From: CAYYFX01 sp964471155
GTDB lineage: Bacteria; ARS69
Direction of reading: 5' to 3'
Length of the DNA stretch: 64,000 nt
Assembly (NCBI GenBank): GCA_964471155.1
Contig: CAYYFX010000005.1
Coordinates: 1 to 64,000, forward strand
Every line of letters begins with the position of its first letter. Within the stretch, counting starts at the first letter, position 1. This document shows positions 53,504-63,110 of this stretch, piece after piece. Made by a program: the position numbers and the translations under genes. Under the pieces are notes generated by a model. It did no database searches. It saw nothing but the letters and a program-made list of their open reading frames with translations, and was not told the DNA's origin.

Positions 53504-54175
53504 ATGCCGTTCGACCCGCTGACCGGGGAGTTCTTCCGCGGGACCCTCGAGGCCCATCGCGCCGCGACCGGGGCCGTGGGGACCTTGTTCTTCTACGCGG
53601 CGCGCCCGGACGCCCTGGCCGCCTACACGCAGCAGATCATGACGCTGCTGGCGATCAAGGAGGGGACCACCGGCGTCACGATGGCTTCCGGGGGATCCCT
53701 CATCGGCACCGGTGCCGGCGGGGCGGTCGCCGCCGGAGCCATCCCGGTGGTGACGGCGGTCGGCGTGTGGGTGGCCCTGGGTTCGGGCTACTACCAGGCC
53801 CGCGAGCAGGCGAAGGTGGAGGAGTCCGTGCGCGGCTTCACGCAGGGGTTCGTGATGGGCGTGCTGGAGTGGAACTGGGATCACGTGGTCGCGCGCTTCC
53901 AGCGCCCGCTGCTGCGCATCAACAAGTTCGACGAGGAGATGGACGTCATCCGGGTCCGCGCCTATCACGGCGGCGTGAAGTCCGGCTACGGCACCGGGAC
54001 CGCCATGCCGCCGAACGCGAAGAAGGCGTACCGCATCAAGCTCCGCAGCCTGGCCGGTCGGCGGGACTCGGGGCCCTGGTCCAGGAACTCGGACGAGGCG
54101 CGGCTCCAGCAGATCTCCTACGTGATCGAGCTGGCGGCGGCCGGGGTGCGGGGCGGTCTCCTCCGGGCGGCCTAG
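53504..54175 (+). CDS. Hypothetical protein with glycine-rich hydrophobic segment
   Basis: 223 residues. Residues about 62-98 form a Gly/Ala-rich hydrophobic stretch (GSLIGTGAGGAVAAGAIPVV, then TAVGVWVALGSG) flanked by charged helices; the C-terminal half has YHGGVKSGYGTGTAMPPNAK. No signal peptide. Reminiscent of small membrane-inserting effector or transport proteins, but no family recognised. ATG 53504 preceded by weak GGAGGT. Transcribed away from the HAMP-sensor gene. Confidence 0.55.
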   Translation: MPFDPLTGEFFRGTLEAHRAATGAVGTLFFYAARPDALAAYTQQIMTLLAIKEGTTGVTMASGGSLIGTGAGGAVAAGAIPVVTAVGVWVALGSGYYQAREQAKVEESVRGFTQGFVMGVLEWNWDHVVARFQRPLLRINKFDEEMDVIRVRAYHGGVKSGYGTGTAMPPNAKKAYRIKLRSLAGRRDSGPWSRNSDEARLQQISYVIELAAAGVRGGLLRAA

Positions 54176-54296
54176 CCCGGCCCGGCCGGACACGGGAACC
54201 GCCGGGCGCGGAAACGGGCCGGGCGGTGGCAAGCGGGGGGGCGATTCGTCGCGTAGACGGGTAGGCCCCCCCGCTCCCCGAACGCCGGAGGATCCC

Positions 54297-57200
54297 GTGC
54301 CGCCTCGTCCCGCCGCCCCCCTCACCGCCCTTCCCGCCGCGCTCCTGACGACCCTGGCGGCGAACCCGGCGCCCGCGGCCGGAGCGGCGGCGGACGATCC
54401 CGTGGCCGCGATGCTCGCGGGTGGCGGGACCTCGCCGGCCGCCGCACCGGCGCTCCCGCCCGAAGCCACCCCCACGTGGTGGGACGCCGTGCGGCGCCGG
54501 CTGCTTGCCGCCGCCCCGGCGTGGACCGCGGAGGCGGATCAGGCGTCCGCGGAGTTCGGGGCGGCCGTGGCCACCGCCGGGGACGTGAACGGCGACGGCT
54601 TCAGCGACGTGATCGTCGGCGCGCACTTCTTCGCGAACGGGGAGTCGTTCGAGGGCCGCGTGTTCGTGTACCACGGCTCCGCCGCCGGCCTGTCCCCCGT
54701 GCCCGCGTGGACCGCGGAGGGCAACCAGGCGCAGGCCGACTTCGGCTTCTCCGTGGGCACGGCCGGCGACGTGAACGGCGACGGCTACAGCGACGTGATC
54801 ATCGGCGCCCGCGTCTTCGACAACGGCGAGACGGACGAGGGACGCGCCTTCGTGTACCACGGCTCGGCGAACGGCCTCGCGGCGACTCCCGCATGGACCG
54901 CCGAGGGCAACCAGGCGACGGCGTGGTTCGGCTTCGCGGTGGCCACCGCCGGCGACGTGAATGGCGACGGGTTCAGCGACGTGATCGTCGGCGCTCCCGC
55001 CTTCGACAACGGCCAGACGAACGAGGGCCGCATCTTCCTGTACCTCGGGTCCGCCGGCGGCTTGGCCGCCGTCCCCGCGTGGACCGCCGAGTCGAACCGC
55101 GCGGGCGCCCTGCTCGGCGGCGCGGTGGCCACGGCGGGCGACGTGAACGGCGACGGCTACAGCGATCCGGTCGCCGGGGCCGCCCAGTGGACGAACGGGC
55201 AGAGCAACGAGGGCGCGCTCTTCGTGTACCTCGGCGGCGCCGGCGGTCCGGGGGCGGCCGCGTCGTGGAGTTACGAGAGCGACCAGTCCAGCGCGTTCCT
55301 GGGACAGTCCGTGGGCACGGCCGGGGACGTGAACGGCGACGGCTTCAGCGACGTGATCGCCGGCGCGCCCTGGTTCGACGCGGGCGAGACGGACGAAGGG
55401 GCCGTGTTCGTGTTCCACGGCTCGGCCGCCGGCCCGGGCGCCGCGCCCGCGTGGACGGCCGGCGGCGACCAGGCGAACGCCCACCTCGGCAACTCCGTGG
55501 CCCCGCTCGGGGACACGAACGGCGACGGCTACGCCGACGTGATCGCCGGCGCGCCCGACTTCGACGACGGCGAGACGAACGAGGGGCAGGTCCGCGTGTG
55601 GCTCGGCGGTCCCGCGGGACTCGCGGCCGGCGCGGCGTGGACCTTCTGTCCGGATCAGGCGGGCGCCCGGGCCGGGCAGTCCGTGGCCACGGCGGGCGAC
55701 GTGAACGGTGACGGCTGGAGCGACGCGCTCGCGGGGGTCCCGCTCCTCGACGCCGGCGAGACGAACGAGGGGCGCGTGTTCGCCTGGCACGGCGCCACGT
55801 CCCCGCTGAGCGAGACGGCGCTTTGGAGCGTGGAGGGCAACTCGCTGCAGGGCGAGTTCGGCTACGCCGTCGCCTCCGCGGGGGACGTCAACGGGGACGG
55901 CTACGGGGACGTCGTGGTCGGCTCGCGCAGCCACACGGGCACGAAGTTCGAGCAGGGACGCGTCTCCGTGTTCCACGGATCGGCCTCGGGCCTCTCCCTC
56001 ACGCCGGCCTGGACCTTCGACGGCGAGTTCTCCGACGTGCGGCTCGGCGGCAGCGTGGGCGGCGCGGGCGACGTGAACGGCGACGGCTACGACGACGTGA
56101 TCGCGGGCGCGCGGCTGTTCCAGGGCACGGGGCGCGCGTACGTCTGGCACGGCTCGCCGACCGGGCTCGGCGCCACCCCCGCGTGGACCGCCGACGGCAC
56201 GCAGGCCGGTCAGTCCTTCGGCGGCTGGGTGGCCGGCGCGGGCGACGTGAACGGCGACGGCTATGCCGACGTCATCATCGGCTCGTTCCACTTCGACGTG
56301 GCGGCCCAGGACGAGGGGCGCGCCTTCGCGTACCACGGATCCCCGTCGGGACTCGCGGCGACGCCCGCGTGGACCGCGTCCGGCGACCAGGCCTCCGCGT
56401 ACTTCGGCCACCCGGTGGCCGCCGCGGGCGACGTGAACGGGGACGGGTACGGCGACGTGATCGTCAGCGCGCCGTACTACGCGGTGACGTTCAACGAACA
56501 GGGCCGCGCGTACGTGTTCCACGGCTCGCCGATCGGCCTCGGCCCCGCGCCGGCATGGACCGCCACGGGAACGCAGAACGGGGAACGACTCGGGCAGTCC
56601 GCGGCGGGCGCCGGTGACGTGAACGGCGACGGGTTCAGCGACGTGATCCTGGGGGCGGCCTACCACACCGGAGGACTCGTGTGGCAGGGCTCCGCGTTCG
56701 TCCACTTCGGTGCGCCGGCCGGCCTCTCCGTCGCGCCGGACTGGACGGCGGACGGCCCCTCGGAGTTCGGCGCCTTCGGCTACAGCGTGGCCTCGGCCGG
56801 GGATGTCGACGGCGACGGCTTCAGCGACGTGATCGTGGGCGCCTTCGGCGGCGGCACGTCCCCGGCGAGCGCCCACGTGTTCCACGGGGCCGCGGACGGC
56901 CCGGGACCGGAGCCGGCGTGGACGACGCCGACCCCGCAGAACGGATCCGCGTTCGGGAGCTGCGTGGCGTCGGCGGGCGACGTGGACGGGGACGGCTTCG
57001 CCGATGCGATCCTCGGCGCGCCGTGGTACCAGAACCCGACGACCCGCGAAGGCCTGGCCATCCTGCACCACGGCAACGGCGGCGAGTGCCGCATCACGCT
57101 CCCGCGCCAGCAGCGCACGGACGGCGTGACGCCGATCGGGACGCACGGCCGCTCCGACAGCGAGACCGCGTTCCGCATCCGCGCGATCATGCTCTCCGCC

Positions 57201-57809
57201 TTCGGCCGCACGCGGCTGCAGATGGAGCACGAGGCGAAGCCCCTGGGCGTCCCCTTCGACGGGACGAACACCATCCCGGGCGGCTACTTCGACATCGGGA
57301 GCGACGGCATCATCCATTTCAACCGTCTCGTGGGCGGCCTCGAGCCCGCCACGCGCTACCACTGGCGCGTCCGAGCGAAGTACGACCTCGTGCGCACGCC
57401 GTTCCAGCGCAACGGCCCGTGGATCCACCTGCCCTCGCGCGGCTGGAACGAGGCGGACCTTCGCACCGGCGGGACGTCGGTGGTGGGCGTTCCCGTGCCG
57501 GCGATCGCGGCCGGAGCGACGGGCGGGGTACGCTTGGCGCTGCGCGCGTCCGGCCCGAACCCGGCGAACGGACCGGTGGAGCTGCGCCTCGCCCTCGGCG
57601 CGCCGGCGACGGTGGTCGTGGACGTCCTCGACGTGCGGGGGCGGCGCGTGGCCGGGATCCTCCGCGGGGCTCACCTGGACGCGGGGTCGCACGCACTGTC
57701 CTGGGACGGCCGCGACACGGGCGGCGCGCCCGCGGCCGCCGGGGTCTACTTCGTGCGCGCACGGACCGCCGCGGCAAGCGTGGTCCGGAGAGTCGTGCTG
57801 GTTCGTTGA
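54297..57809 (+). CDS. Secreted FG-GAP repeat protein with FlgD-like C-terminus
   Basis: 1170 residues. GTG 54297 has CGGAGGATCC. Signal region, then 14 FG-GAP/integrin-alpha repeats of about 60 residues, each with a Ca-binding loop GDVNGDGxxDVIxGA; 14 would make two seven-blade propellers. After the repeats a beta domain follows, then the FlgD-like/type-A-sorting-like end (VVDVLDVRGRRVAGI, AAGVYFVRAR, VVRRVVLVR). Many repeats are nearly identical in DNA too (gacgtgaacggcgacggc). Surface or released adhesin-like protein, inferred. Confidence 0.85.
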   Translation: MPPRPAAPLTALPAALLTTLAANPAPAAGAAADDPVAAMLAGGGTSPAAAPALPPEATPTWWDAVRRRLLAAAPAWTAEADQASAEFGAAVATAGDVNGDGFSDVIVGAHFFANGESFEGRVFVYHGSAAGLSPVPAWTAEGNQAQADFGFSVGTAGDVNGDGYSDVIIGARVFDNGETDEGRAFVYHGSANGLAATPAWTAEGNQATAWFGFAVATAGDVNGDGFSDVIVGAPAFDNGQTNEGRIFLYLGSAGGLAAVPAWTAESNRAGALLGGAVATAGDVNGDGYSDPVAGAAQWTNGQSNEGALFVYLGGAGGPGAAASWSYESDQSSAFLGQSVGTAGDVNGDGFSDVIAGAPWFDAGETDEGAVFVFHGSAAGPGAAPAWTAGGDQANAHLGNSVAPLGDTNGDGYADVIAGAPDFDDGETNEGQVRVWLGGPAGLAAGAAWTFCPDQAGARAGQSVATAGDVNGDGWSDALAGVPLLDAGETNEGRVFAWHGATSPLSETALWSVEGNSLQGEFGYAVASAGDVNGDGYGDVVVGSRSHTGTKFEQGRVSVFHGSASGLSLTPAWTFDGEFSDVRLGGSVGGAGDVNGDGYDDVIAGARLFQGTGRAYVWHGSPTGLGATPAWTADGTQAGQSFGGWVAGAGDVNGDGYADVIIGSFHFDVAAQDEGRAFAYHGSPSGLAATPAWTASGDQASAYFGHPVAAAGDVNGDGYGDVIVSAPYYAVTFNEQGRAYVFHGSPIGLGPAPAWTATGTQNGERLGQSAAGAGDVNGDGFSDVILGAAYHTGGLVWQGSAFVHFGAPAGLSVAPDWTADGPSEFGAFGYSVASAGDVDGDGFSDVIVGAFGGGTSPASAHVFHGAADGPGPEPAWTTPTPQNGSAFGSCVASAGDVDGDGFADAILGAPWYQNPTTREGLAILHHGNGGECRITLPRQQRTDGVTPIGTHGRSDSETAFRIRAIMLSAFGRTRLQMEHEAKPLGVPFDGTNTIPGGYFDIGSDGIIHFNRLVGGLEPATRYHWRVRAKYDLVRTPFQRNGPWIHLPSRGWNEADLRTGGTSVVGVPVPAIAAGATGGVRLALRASGPNPANGPVELRLALGAPATVVVDVLDVRGRRVAGILRGAHLDAGSHALSWDGRDTGGAPAAAGVYFVRARTAAASVVRRVVLVR
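54577..57009 (+). repeat. Fourteen tandem FG-GAP coding repeats
   Basis: Direct in-frame repeats of about 180 bases inside the FG-GAP gene. Conserved core GACGTGAACGGCGACGG is present in most copies, the last two changing AAC to GAC (DVDGDG). Similar at DNA level, so unequal recombination could alter repeat number. Confidence 0.75.
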
Positions 57810-57919
57810 CCCGGGCCGGCAGCGCGGCGCGCGGTTGCACGGCTCCATGATGGCGCCCGGAGACGCCCGGTGCCGAGGTCGCACCCCGGGGGCTCACGCC
57901 CCCGGGGCCGCCGCGCGAA

Positions 57920-58507
57920 CTACTCCTCCGCGGCCGACGGGTCGGTTTCGCCACCCGTCCCGTCGTCCGACGGTGCGTCTCCCGGCTCCTCGTCCGGGAA
58001 CAGCTCATCCATCACGGCGAAGTACCGCTGCACCGCGCCCTCGTTCTCGCGGAACCACTCCAGGTTCGCCGCGTACGCGGGCGACTCCTGCGCCTCCGGC
58101 TGCCTCGTGTCGCCGCCCATCGCCGAGTCCAGCGACGAGGCGATCGCCATGCCCATGAGGGTGTAGTTGAAGAGCACGAGTTCCCGCATCGGGATCCCGG
58201 CGTGCTTCGCGGCCTGCGCGAGTTGCGGCACGCTCTCCATCCGGCGGACGGCGTCGTCGATCGACGGGGGACCCGGTTCCCCCGGGGTCTCCTCCAGCTC
58301 GAGCGCCGCGAGGTGCTCGGCCACCGCGGGATCCGCCTTCACGACGGCCGCGAACTCGCGATAGGCCGCCTCGACCTTGTTCATCGCGGCGACGGTCAGC
58401 TTGTAGTTCTCGGCCTCGTCGGTCGCCGCCGCGGCCTTCGAGTCCGCGGCAGAGGCGACGGCAAACGCGCCCAGGATCAGAGCGCACACGCAAGTTCGGG
58501 CGGCCAT
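57920..58507 (-). CDS. Exported hypothetical protein
   Basis: 195 residues. Signal peptide (ARTCVCALILGAFAVASAAD), then a helical, Ala/Glu-rich region with a pattern of paired helices (VAAMNKVEAAYREFAAVVKA, ELVLFNYTLMGMAIASSLDS) and an acidic tail (DEEPGDAPSDDGTGGETDPS). ATG 58507 has AAAGGAG eight bases upstream. No family recognised; periplasmic. Confidence 0.65.
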   Translation of the reverse strand: MAARTCVCALILGAFAVASAADSKAAAATDEAENYKLTVAAMNKVEAAYREFAAVVKADPAVAEHLAALELEETPGEPGPPSIDDAVRRMESVPQLAQAAKHAGIPMRELVLFNYTLMGMAIASSLDSAMGGDTRQPEAQESPAYAANLEWFRENEGAVQRYFAVMDELFPDEEPGDAPSDDGTGGETDPSAAEE

Positions 58508-58671
58508 GGGGAAGCTCCTTTCGCGTCCCGGACCAGCTTGGGGGCCGGGAGGAGCGTACCGCCTCCGGTGTCGGGCCGCACGCCGAGACTGCAGGCCTTG
58601 GCGCCATCCGGAGACGGTGCGGAGATGCGTGCGTGGAGTCCTGTCAACCGGGGGACTTGCAAGGGGAAGGA

Positions 58672-58747
58672 TGGAGCGGGCAACGGGATTCGAACCCGCG
58701 ACATTCAGCTTGGGAAGCTGACACTCTACCAACTGAGTTATGCCCGC
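58672..58747 (-). tRNA. tRNA-Gly (anticodon CCC)
   Basis: 76 nt with encoded CCA. Acceptor GCGGGCA pairs with TGCCCGC; anticodon stem TCAGC/GCTGA encloses TTCCCAA, giving CCC; T-arm CGGGTTCGAATCCCG. Promoter at 58766-58794. Confidence 0.93.
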
Positions 58748-58765
58748 TCTTCCCCGAACCGGGAG

Positions 58766-58794
58766 GATATAGCCCCCCTCGCTCCCGAGGTCAA
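58766..58794 (-). promoter_or_regulatory. Promoter of tRNA-Gly
   Basis: Minus strand TTGACC (58794-58789), 17-base spacer, TATATC (58771-58766), about 19 bases before the tRNA 5' end; the best sigma-70-like match seen in the window. Confidence 0.75.
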
Positions 58795-58868
58795 GGCCGG
58801 GATGGACGAGCGGCGGAGGGCTTGCTGCCCCCCGCCGTGGCCGCGTCCCGGTCGCCCCACGAAGTGCG

Positions 58869-59933
58869 TTACCGGCGCGCCTCCAGGATGAGGTTGAACG
58901 GCGTCTCGGCCGCTCGCCGCACCTTGCGGAAGCCGCCCTTCGTCAGGACCTCCCGCAGCCGCGTCTCCCCCGCCTGCGCGCCCAGCCCGAGCCGCCCGTC
59001 CTGGGACAGGGAGTTCGGCGTGCAGATCAGCGTGGAGAACCCGTAGTACGCGCGACCCACGGGGTTCAGGTTGTCCTCGAGCCGGTCGCCGGCCATCGGC
59101 TCCACGATCATCAGGGCCCCGTCCGGGCGCAGCGCGCCGTGCGCGCGTTCGGCCGCGCCGAGCGGATCGCCCATGTCGTGCAGGCAGTCGAAGAACGCGA
59201 TGAGGTCGAAGTCCCGCTCGCTGTACTGCTGCGCCGTGGCGCACTCGAAGCGCACCCGATCGGCCACGCCTGCCTCCGCGGCCCGCCGCCGCGCCGTCTC
59301 GATGGAGCCGGCATGCACGTCGATCCCCACGATCGTGCTCTTCGGATACGCCTGCGCCAGCAGGATCGCCGACGCGCCGTGCCCGCAGCCCACGTCGCCC
59401 ACCTTCGCGCCCGCGGCGAGGCGCTCGTGCATCCCGTCCAGGGACGGCAGCCACTCCTGCACGAGGCAGTGCCGGTACGTCGGGCGGAAGAAGCGCTCCA
59501 CGCCGCAGAACATGTGCGGGTCGTGGTCGCCCCAGGCGATGCCCTCGCCACTCAGGAACGCACGCTCCGCGCGGTCCAGGATCCGGAACACGCCGACCGC
59601 CGTCTCGAACCCGCCGGCCATGAACGCGGGGCTGTCCTCGTCCGCGAGGACCGCGGCGTGCTCCGGCGGCAGGAAGTACGTGCGCGACGCCGGCCGGTAC
59701 TCGATCAGCCCGGCTGCGCACTGGTTGCCCAACCACTCGCGCACATAGCGCTCGTTCGTGCCGGTCAACTCGGCCAGGCGCGCCGAGTCGACGGGGCCGC
59801 TCGCCGCCAGGGCCCGGTACAGGCCGAGGCGGTCGCCCAGGTGGATCAGCGCGCCCGTGACGGTGGCGCCGAGCTCCTCGAGGAGCTTTCCGGCGAAGGC
59901 CTGGACGCGGTCCGGATTCAGGGTGGTCTGCAT
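58869..59933 (-). CDS. Class I SAM-dependent methyltransferase with N-terminal winged helix
   Basis: 354 residues. Residues about 25-85 resemble a winged-helix dimerisation domain (GALIHLGDRLGLYRALA, LAELTGTNERYVREWLGNQ). The SAM domain follows: KVGDVGCGHGASAILLAQAY (motif I), VGIDVHAGSIETARRRA (motif II) and FDLIAFFDCLHDMGDP. This two-domain layout occurs in O-methyltransferases and related regulators. ATG 59933 has GGAAGGAG. Substrate unknown. Confidence 0.8.
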   Translation of the reverse strand: MQTTLNPDRVQAFAGKLLEELGATVTGALIHLGDRLGLYRALAASGPVDSARLAELTGTNERYVREWLGNQCAAGLIEYRPASRTYFLPPEHAAVLADEDSPAFMAGGFETAVGVFRILDRAERAFLSGEGIAWGDHDPHMFCGVERFFRPTYRHCLVQEWLPSLDGMHERLAAGAKVGDVGCGHGASAILLAQAYPKSTIVGIDVHAGSIETARRRAAEAGVADRVRFECATAQQYSERDFDLIAFFDCLHDMGDPLGAAERAHGALRPDGALMIVEPMAGDRLEDNLNPVGRAYYGFSTLICTPNSLSQDGRLGLGAQAGETRLREVLTKGGFRKVRRAAETPFNLILEARR

Positions 59934-60001
59934 GAGGGGTCTCCTTCCGTTGAAGTGGACACCCCTGAGGCGTGAAATCCCGCGTCACGTCGTGAAGTCG
60001 G

Positions 60002-62086
60002 CTACTCCTCCACGCGCCAGTGGACCGGCCGCCCCGGATCCGGATCGAAGCGGCACAGGATCCCCGTGCGGATCGTGGCGCTGAGGTAGCGCCCGAGGGC
60101 CTCGTGCTCGTCCGCGATCCGGCGGATCACCGCCTTCAGCGCCTTCGTGACGCTCTGCCGCGCGCGCTCCCGCGCGTCCCCCGCGCGGCGGGCCCGGCCA
60201 CCGAGGCCCACGGCCTCCACAAGCTGCGCCGTGAGCGCATCGATCTCCGCCTGGCAGCGCTCCACGCGTCCGCGGTCGTTGTGGCCCGTGGCCTCGTCCA
60301 GCTCCGCACGCAGGTCCGTGAGTCGCGCCCGGTACGCGGCGCGGGCCTGCGGGTCCAGGATCTCCCCGGCGTCCCCCTCCGGCGCCCCCTCGCCGCCCGC
60401 GAGATCGAGGGCCAGGAAGTCCCGTTCCGGCTCCGCCAGGAGCCGCGCGAGGTAGCGCGGCCCGCGGCCGTCCTTCACGCGGAGCGTGGCGCCGTCGAAC
60501 GCGACCGCCCACACGTCGCCTTCGCGGACCAGCGCGGCGGCCGCCTTCGCCGGCGCCGCCTCCCGCGCCTCGGGCTCCGCCACCGCCTCCGCGCTCCCGC
60601 CGGCGGCGCGCGCCAGGAGCGCCTCGCACGCCTCGCGGTCGCGCGCCGCCCCGAGCCGCGCGAAGATCCCGCGCGCCGCCTCCAGCTCCAGCGTGGCGCC
60701 GAGCACGTCCCCCGCTTCCAGCATCGCCCGGCCCGCGAGCATCCCGCACGCGGCCTGCTCGTAGGGCGCCTCCACCTCCGCCCACTGCGCCCGCGCGTCG
60801 TGGAGCCGCGCGATCGCCTCCCCCGCGTCCCCACGGGCCAGCGCCAGCTCGCCCTGCGCCTGAGCCGCGCACGCGCGATCCCACGGCACCGCGTCCCCCG
60901 CGGCCAGCCGGACCAGCTCCGCCGCGGCTGCCTCCGCCACGGCCGGCGCACCCGCCGCCAGCGCCACCGTCACGCGCGCCTTGAGCAGACCGGCCTTATC
61001 CTCGCAGTGCAGCGTGGGCACCCGGCGACCGCAGAACCGCTCCAGCGCACGGTGGGCCCCGGCCGCGTCCCCCTGCGCCAGCATCAGCAGCGCCAGTCCC
61101 GGCTGCGGATCCCACCCGGCGGCAAGCACCTCGCGGTACGCCTCCAGCGCGCCGGCCAGGTCGCCGAGCCGCCGCCGGATCTCCCCCAGCTCCACGCAGG
61201 CCAGCGCCAGCCAGCGCGGGATGGCCGCGCGCAGGAGACGCGCCGCCTCCTGCGCCTCGCACTCCGCGGCGTCCAGCTCCCCGCGCACGCGCAGCACCTC
61301 CGCGCGATGCACGCGGCACAACCCCGGGAAGTACGACACCCGCGTGCGCGACACCCAGCGCGTGGACGACGACGTCCACTCCTGCGCGCGGTCCCACGCG
61401 CCGCGCGCCCGGCACGCGAAGATCGCGTTGCAGAAGACCAGGCCCGTCTCGAGGATCCCGATCTCCCCGCCGAGCGCGAGGGCCGTGGCCCCGTCCAGCA
61501 GATCGAGCGCGCGCGTGGACTCCCCGCGGATGGCGGCCACGTGCGCCAGATCGATCAGCGCCAGCGCCTCGACGTTGCGGTCCCCGTGCCGCCGCCCGAT
61601 CTCCAGCGCGCGCCGCGCGCACGCCTCGTGGCCCTCGAGATCGCCCTGGTTGCCGCGTTCGCGTCCGGAGAACCACGCGTGCAGCCCGTGCTCGGGGCCT
61701 TCGGGGATTCCGGCGATCAGCTCGTCGGCGCGCCGCCACCAGGCCGCCCCCTGCGCGGGTGCGCACGCGTCGAGGTGCGCGTAGCACAGCCCCAGCGCCG
61801 CGCGCGCCGCGGCGCGCGGGTCGTCCCCGGCGTATGCGTGGTAGGCGCGCTCCAGGAACTCCGGGACCTGCGCCAGGAGTCCCGCCCAGCGCGCGCAGTC
61901 CGCGAGAAGCTCCAGCCCGGCGCCGTCCAGCGCGCCGCGCGCATCCGCGGCCACGAGCAGGTCGTACGCGGCGGTCCACTCGCACCGCGCGCAGAGCTCG
62001 TGCGCCGCCGCGACCGCGTCCTCCGGGGACGACGGCGCGCGCGGGCCTTCGATGACGTCGTCCCGTGCCCGATCCTCGCGACTCAT
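60002..62086 (-). CDS. TPR-rich protein with C-terminal domain shared by large ATPase regulators
   Basis: 694 residues. Residues 30-510 are TPR-type helical repeats (DLAGALEAYREVLAAGWDP, DAGEAIARLHDARAQWAEVE). Residues about 525-694 hold a domain seen at the end of AAA/LuxR-type regulators and TPR proteins (FDGATLRVKDGRGPRYLARL, LDPQARAAYRARLTDLRAEL, LGRYLSATIRTGILCRFDPD). No ATPase motif is present. ATG 62086. Probably a signalling scaffold. Function unknown. Confidence 0.7.
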   Translation of the reverse strand: MSREDRARDDVIEGPRAPSSPEDAVAAAHELCARCEWTAAYDLLVAADARGALDGAGLELLADCARWAGLLAQVPEFLERAYHAYAGDDPRAAARAALGLCYAHLDACAPAQGAAWWRRADELIAGIPEGPEHGLHAWFSGRERGNQGDLEGHEACARRALEIGRRHGDRNVEALALIDLAHVAAIRGESTRALDLLDGATALALGGEIGILETGLVFCNAIFACRARGAWDRAQEWTSSSTRWVSRTRVSYFPGLCRVHRAEVLRVRGELDAAECEAQEAARLLRAAIPRWLALACVELGEIRRRLGDLAGALEAYREVLAAGWDPQPGLALLMLAQGDAAGAHRALERFCGRRVPTLHCEDKAGLLKARVTVALAAGAPAVAEAAAAELVRLAAGDAVPWDRACAAQAQGELALARGDAGEAIARLHDARAQWAEVEAPYEQAACGMLAGRAMLEAGDVLGATLELEAARGIFARLGAARDREACEALLARAAGGSAEAVAEPEAREAAPAKAAAALVREGDVWAVAFDGATLRVKDGRGPRYLARLLAEPERDFLALDLAGGEGAPEGDAGEILDPQARAAYRARLTDLRAELDEATGHNDRGRVERCQAEIDALTAQLVEAVGLGGRARRAGDARERARQSVTKALKAVIRRIADEHEALGRYLSATIRTGILCRFDPDPGRPVHWRVEE

Positions 62087-62156
62087 GCGCGGATCGTAGC
62101 ACGCATCGCATCCCCGGACGTCCGGCGGCGCCCCGGCGCGCGCATCGCGGCCGGGA

Positions 62157-63110
62157 TCAACCGGAACCCGGAGCGAACGCCGCGCGCACCGCCGCCGCGA
62201 TCTCCGCCGCCGCCCGCGGCAGATCCGCCGGTCCGGCCACGGCCAGCCGCGTGGCGCCCGCCACCTTCCGGAACCAGGTGCGCTGCCGCTTCGCGTACTG
62301 CCGCGTGGCCAGGACGATGGCGTCGCGCGCCGCCTCCCGCGTCATCCGCCCCTGCACCACGGCGCGCATCGCCGCGTAGCCCACGGCGTCCAGGCCCGGC
62401 GCGTCCGCCGGAAGCCCCCGGGCGAGCAACGCGCGCACCTCGTCCTCCCAGCCTTCCGACACCATGGCATCCACGCGCGCCGCGATGCGCGCGTCCAGCA
62501 CGAGCACCGGCCAGTCCAGCACGAAGCGCAGCACGCGCGGCGCGGCCGCCGCCGCCTCCCGGTGCCGTCGCTGGTGCTCCGAGATGGGAACGCCCGTGCG
62601 CTCCCACACCTCCAGCGCGCGGATGACGCGCACGCGGTCCGCCGCATGCAGGCGGGCCGCGGCCGCGGGATCCACGGCTGCGAGGCGCACGTGCAGCGCG
62701 GCGTCCGTCTCCCGCGCCAGCCGCGCGCGCAGGTCCGGGTCCGCCGCCGGCCCTTCGAACAGCCCCTCCTCCGCCGCACGCAGGTACAGCCCGCTCCCGC
62801 CCACCAGGAAGGGCACGGCGCCGCGCGCGCGGATCGCCGCGAACGCGGCGCGCGCGTCCTGCCCGAAGCGCGCGGCCGTGTACGTCTCGCGCGGATCCAC
62901 GACGTCGATGAGGTGATGCGGCACCGCGGCCCGCTCCGCGGCGTTCGGCTTCGCGGTGCCCACATCCATTCCGCGGTACACCTGCCGCGAGTCCGCGGAC
63001 ACCACCTCCAGCGACGGGCTGCCGTCCAGTTCCCGCGCCACCGCGATGGCCAGCGCGGTCTTCCCGCTCGCGGTGGGACCGCCGAGACTGACCAGCCCCG
63101 GAGCGCTCAT
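62157..63110 (-). CDS. miaA: tRNA dimethylallyltransferase
   Basis: 317 residues. GGPTASGKTALAIAVA (P-loop), SADSRQVYRGMDVGTAKP, HHLIDVVDPRETYTAA, GGSGLYLRA and RQYAKRQRTWFRK are the MiaA hallmarks. Adds the dimethylallyl group to A37 of tRNAs reading UNN codons. ATG 63110 overlaps the mutL stop (ATGA), the usual mutL-miaA order. Confidence 0.96.
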   Translation of the reverse strand: MSAPGLVSLGGPTASGKTALAIAVARELDGSPSLEVVSADSRQVYRGMDVGTAKPNAAERAAVPHHLIDVVDPRETYTAARFGQDARAAFAAIRARGAVPFLVGGSGLYLRAAEEGLFEGPAADPDLRARLARETDAALHVRLAAVDPAAAARLHAADRVRVIRALEVWERTGVPISEHQRRHREAAAAAPRVLRFVLDWPVLVLDARIAARVDAMVSEGWEDEVRALLARGLPADAPGLDAVGYAAMRAVVQGRMTREAARDAIVLATRQYAKRQRTWFRKVAGATRLAVAGPADLPRAAAEIAAAVRAAFAPGSG

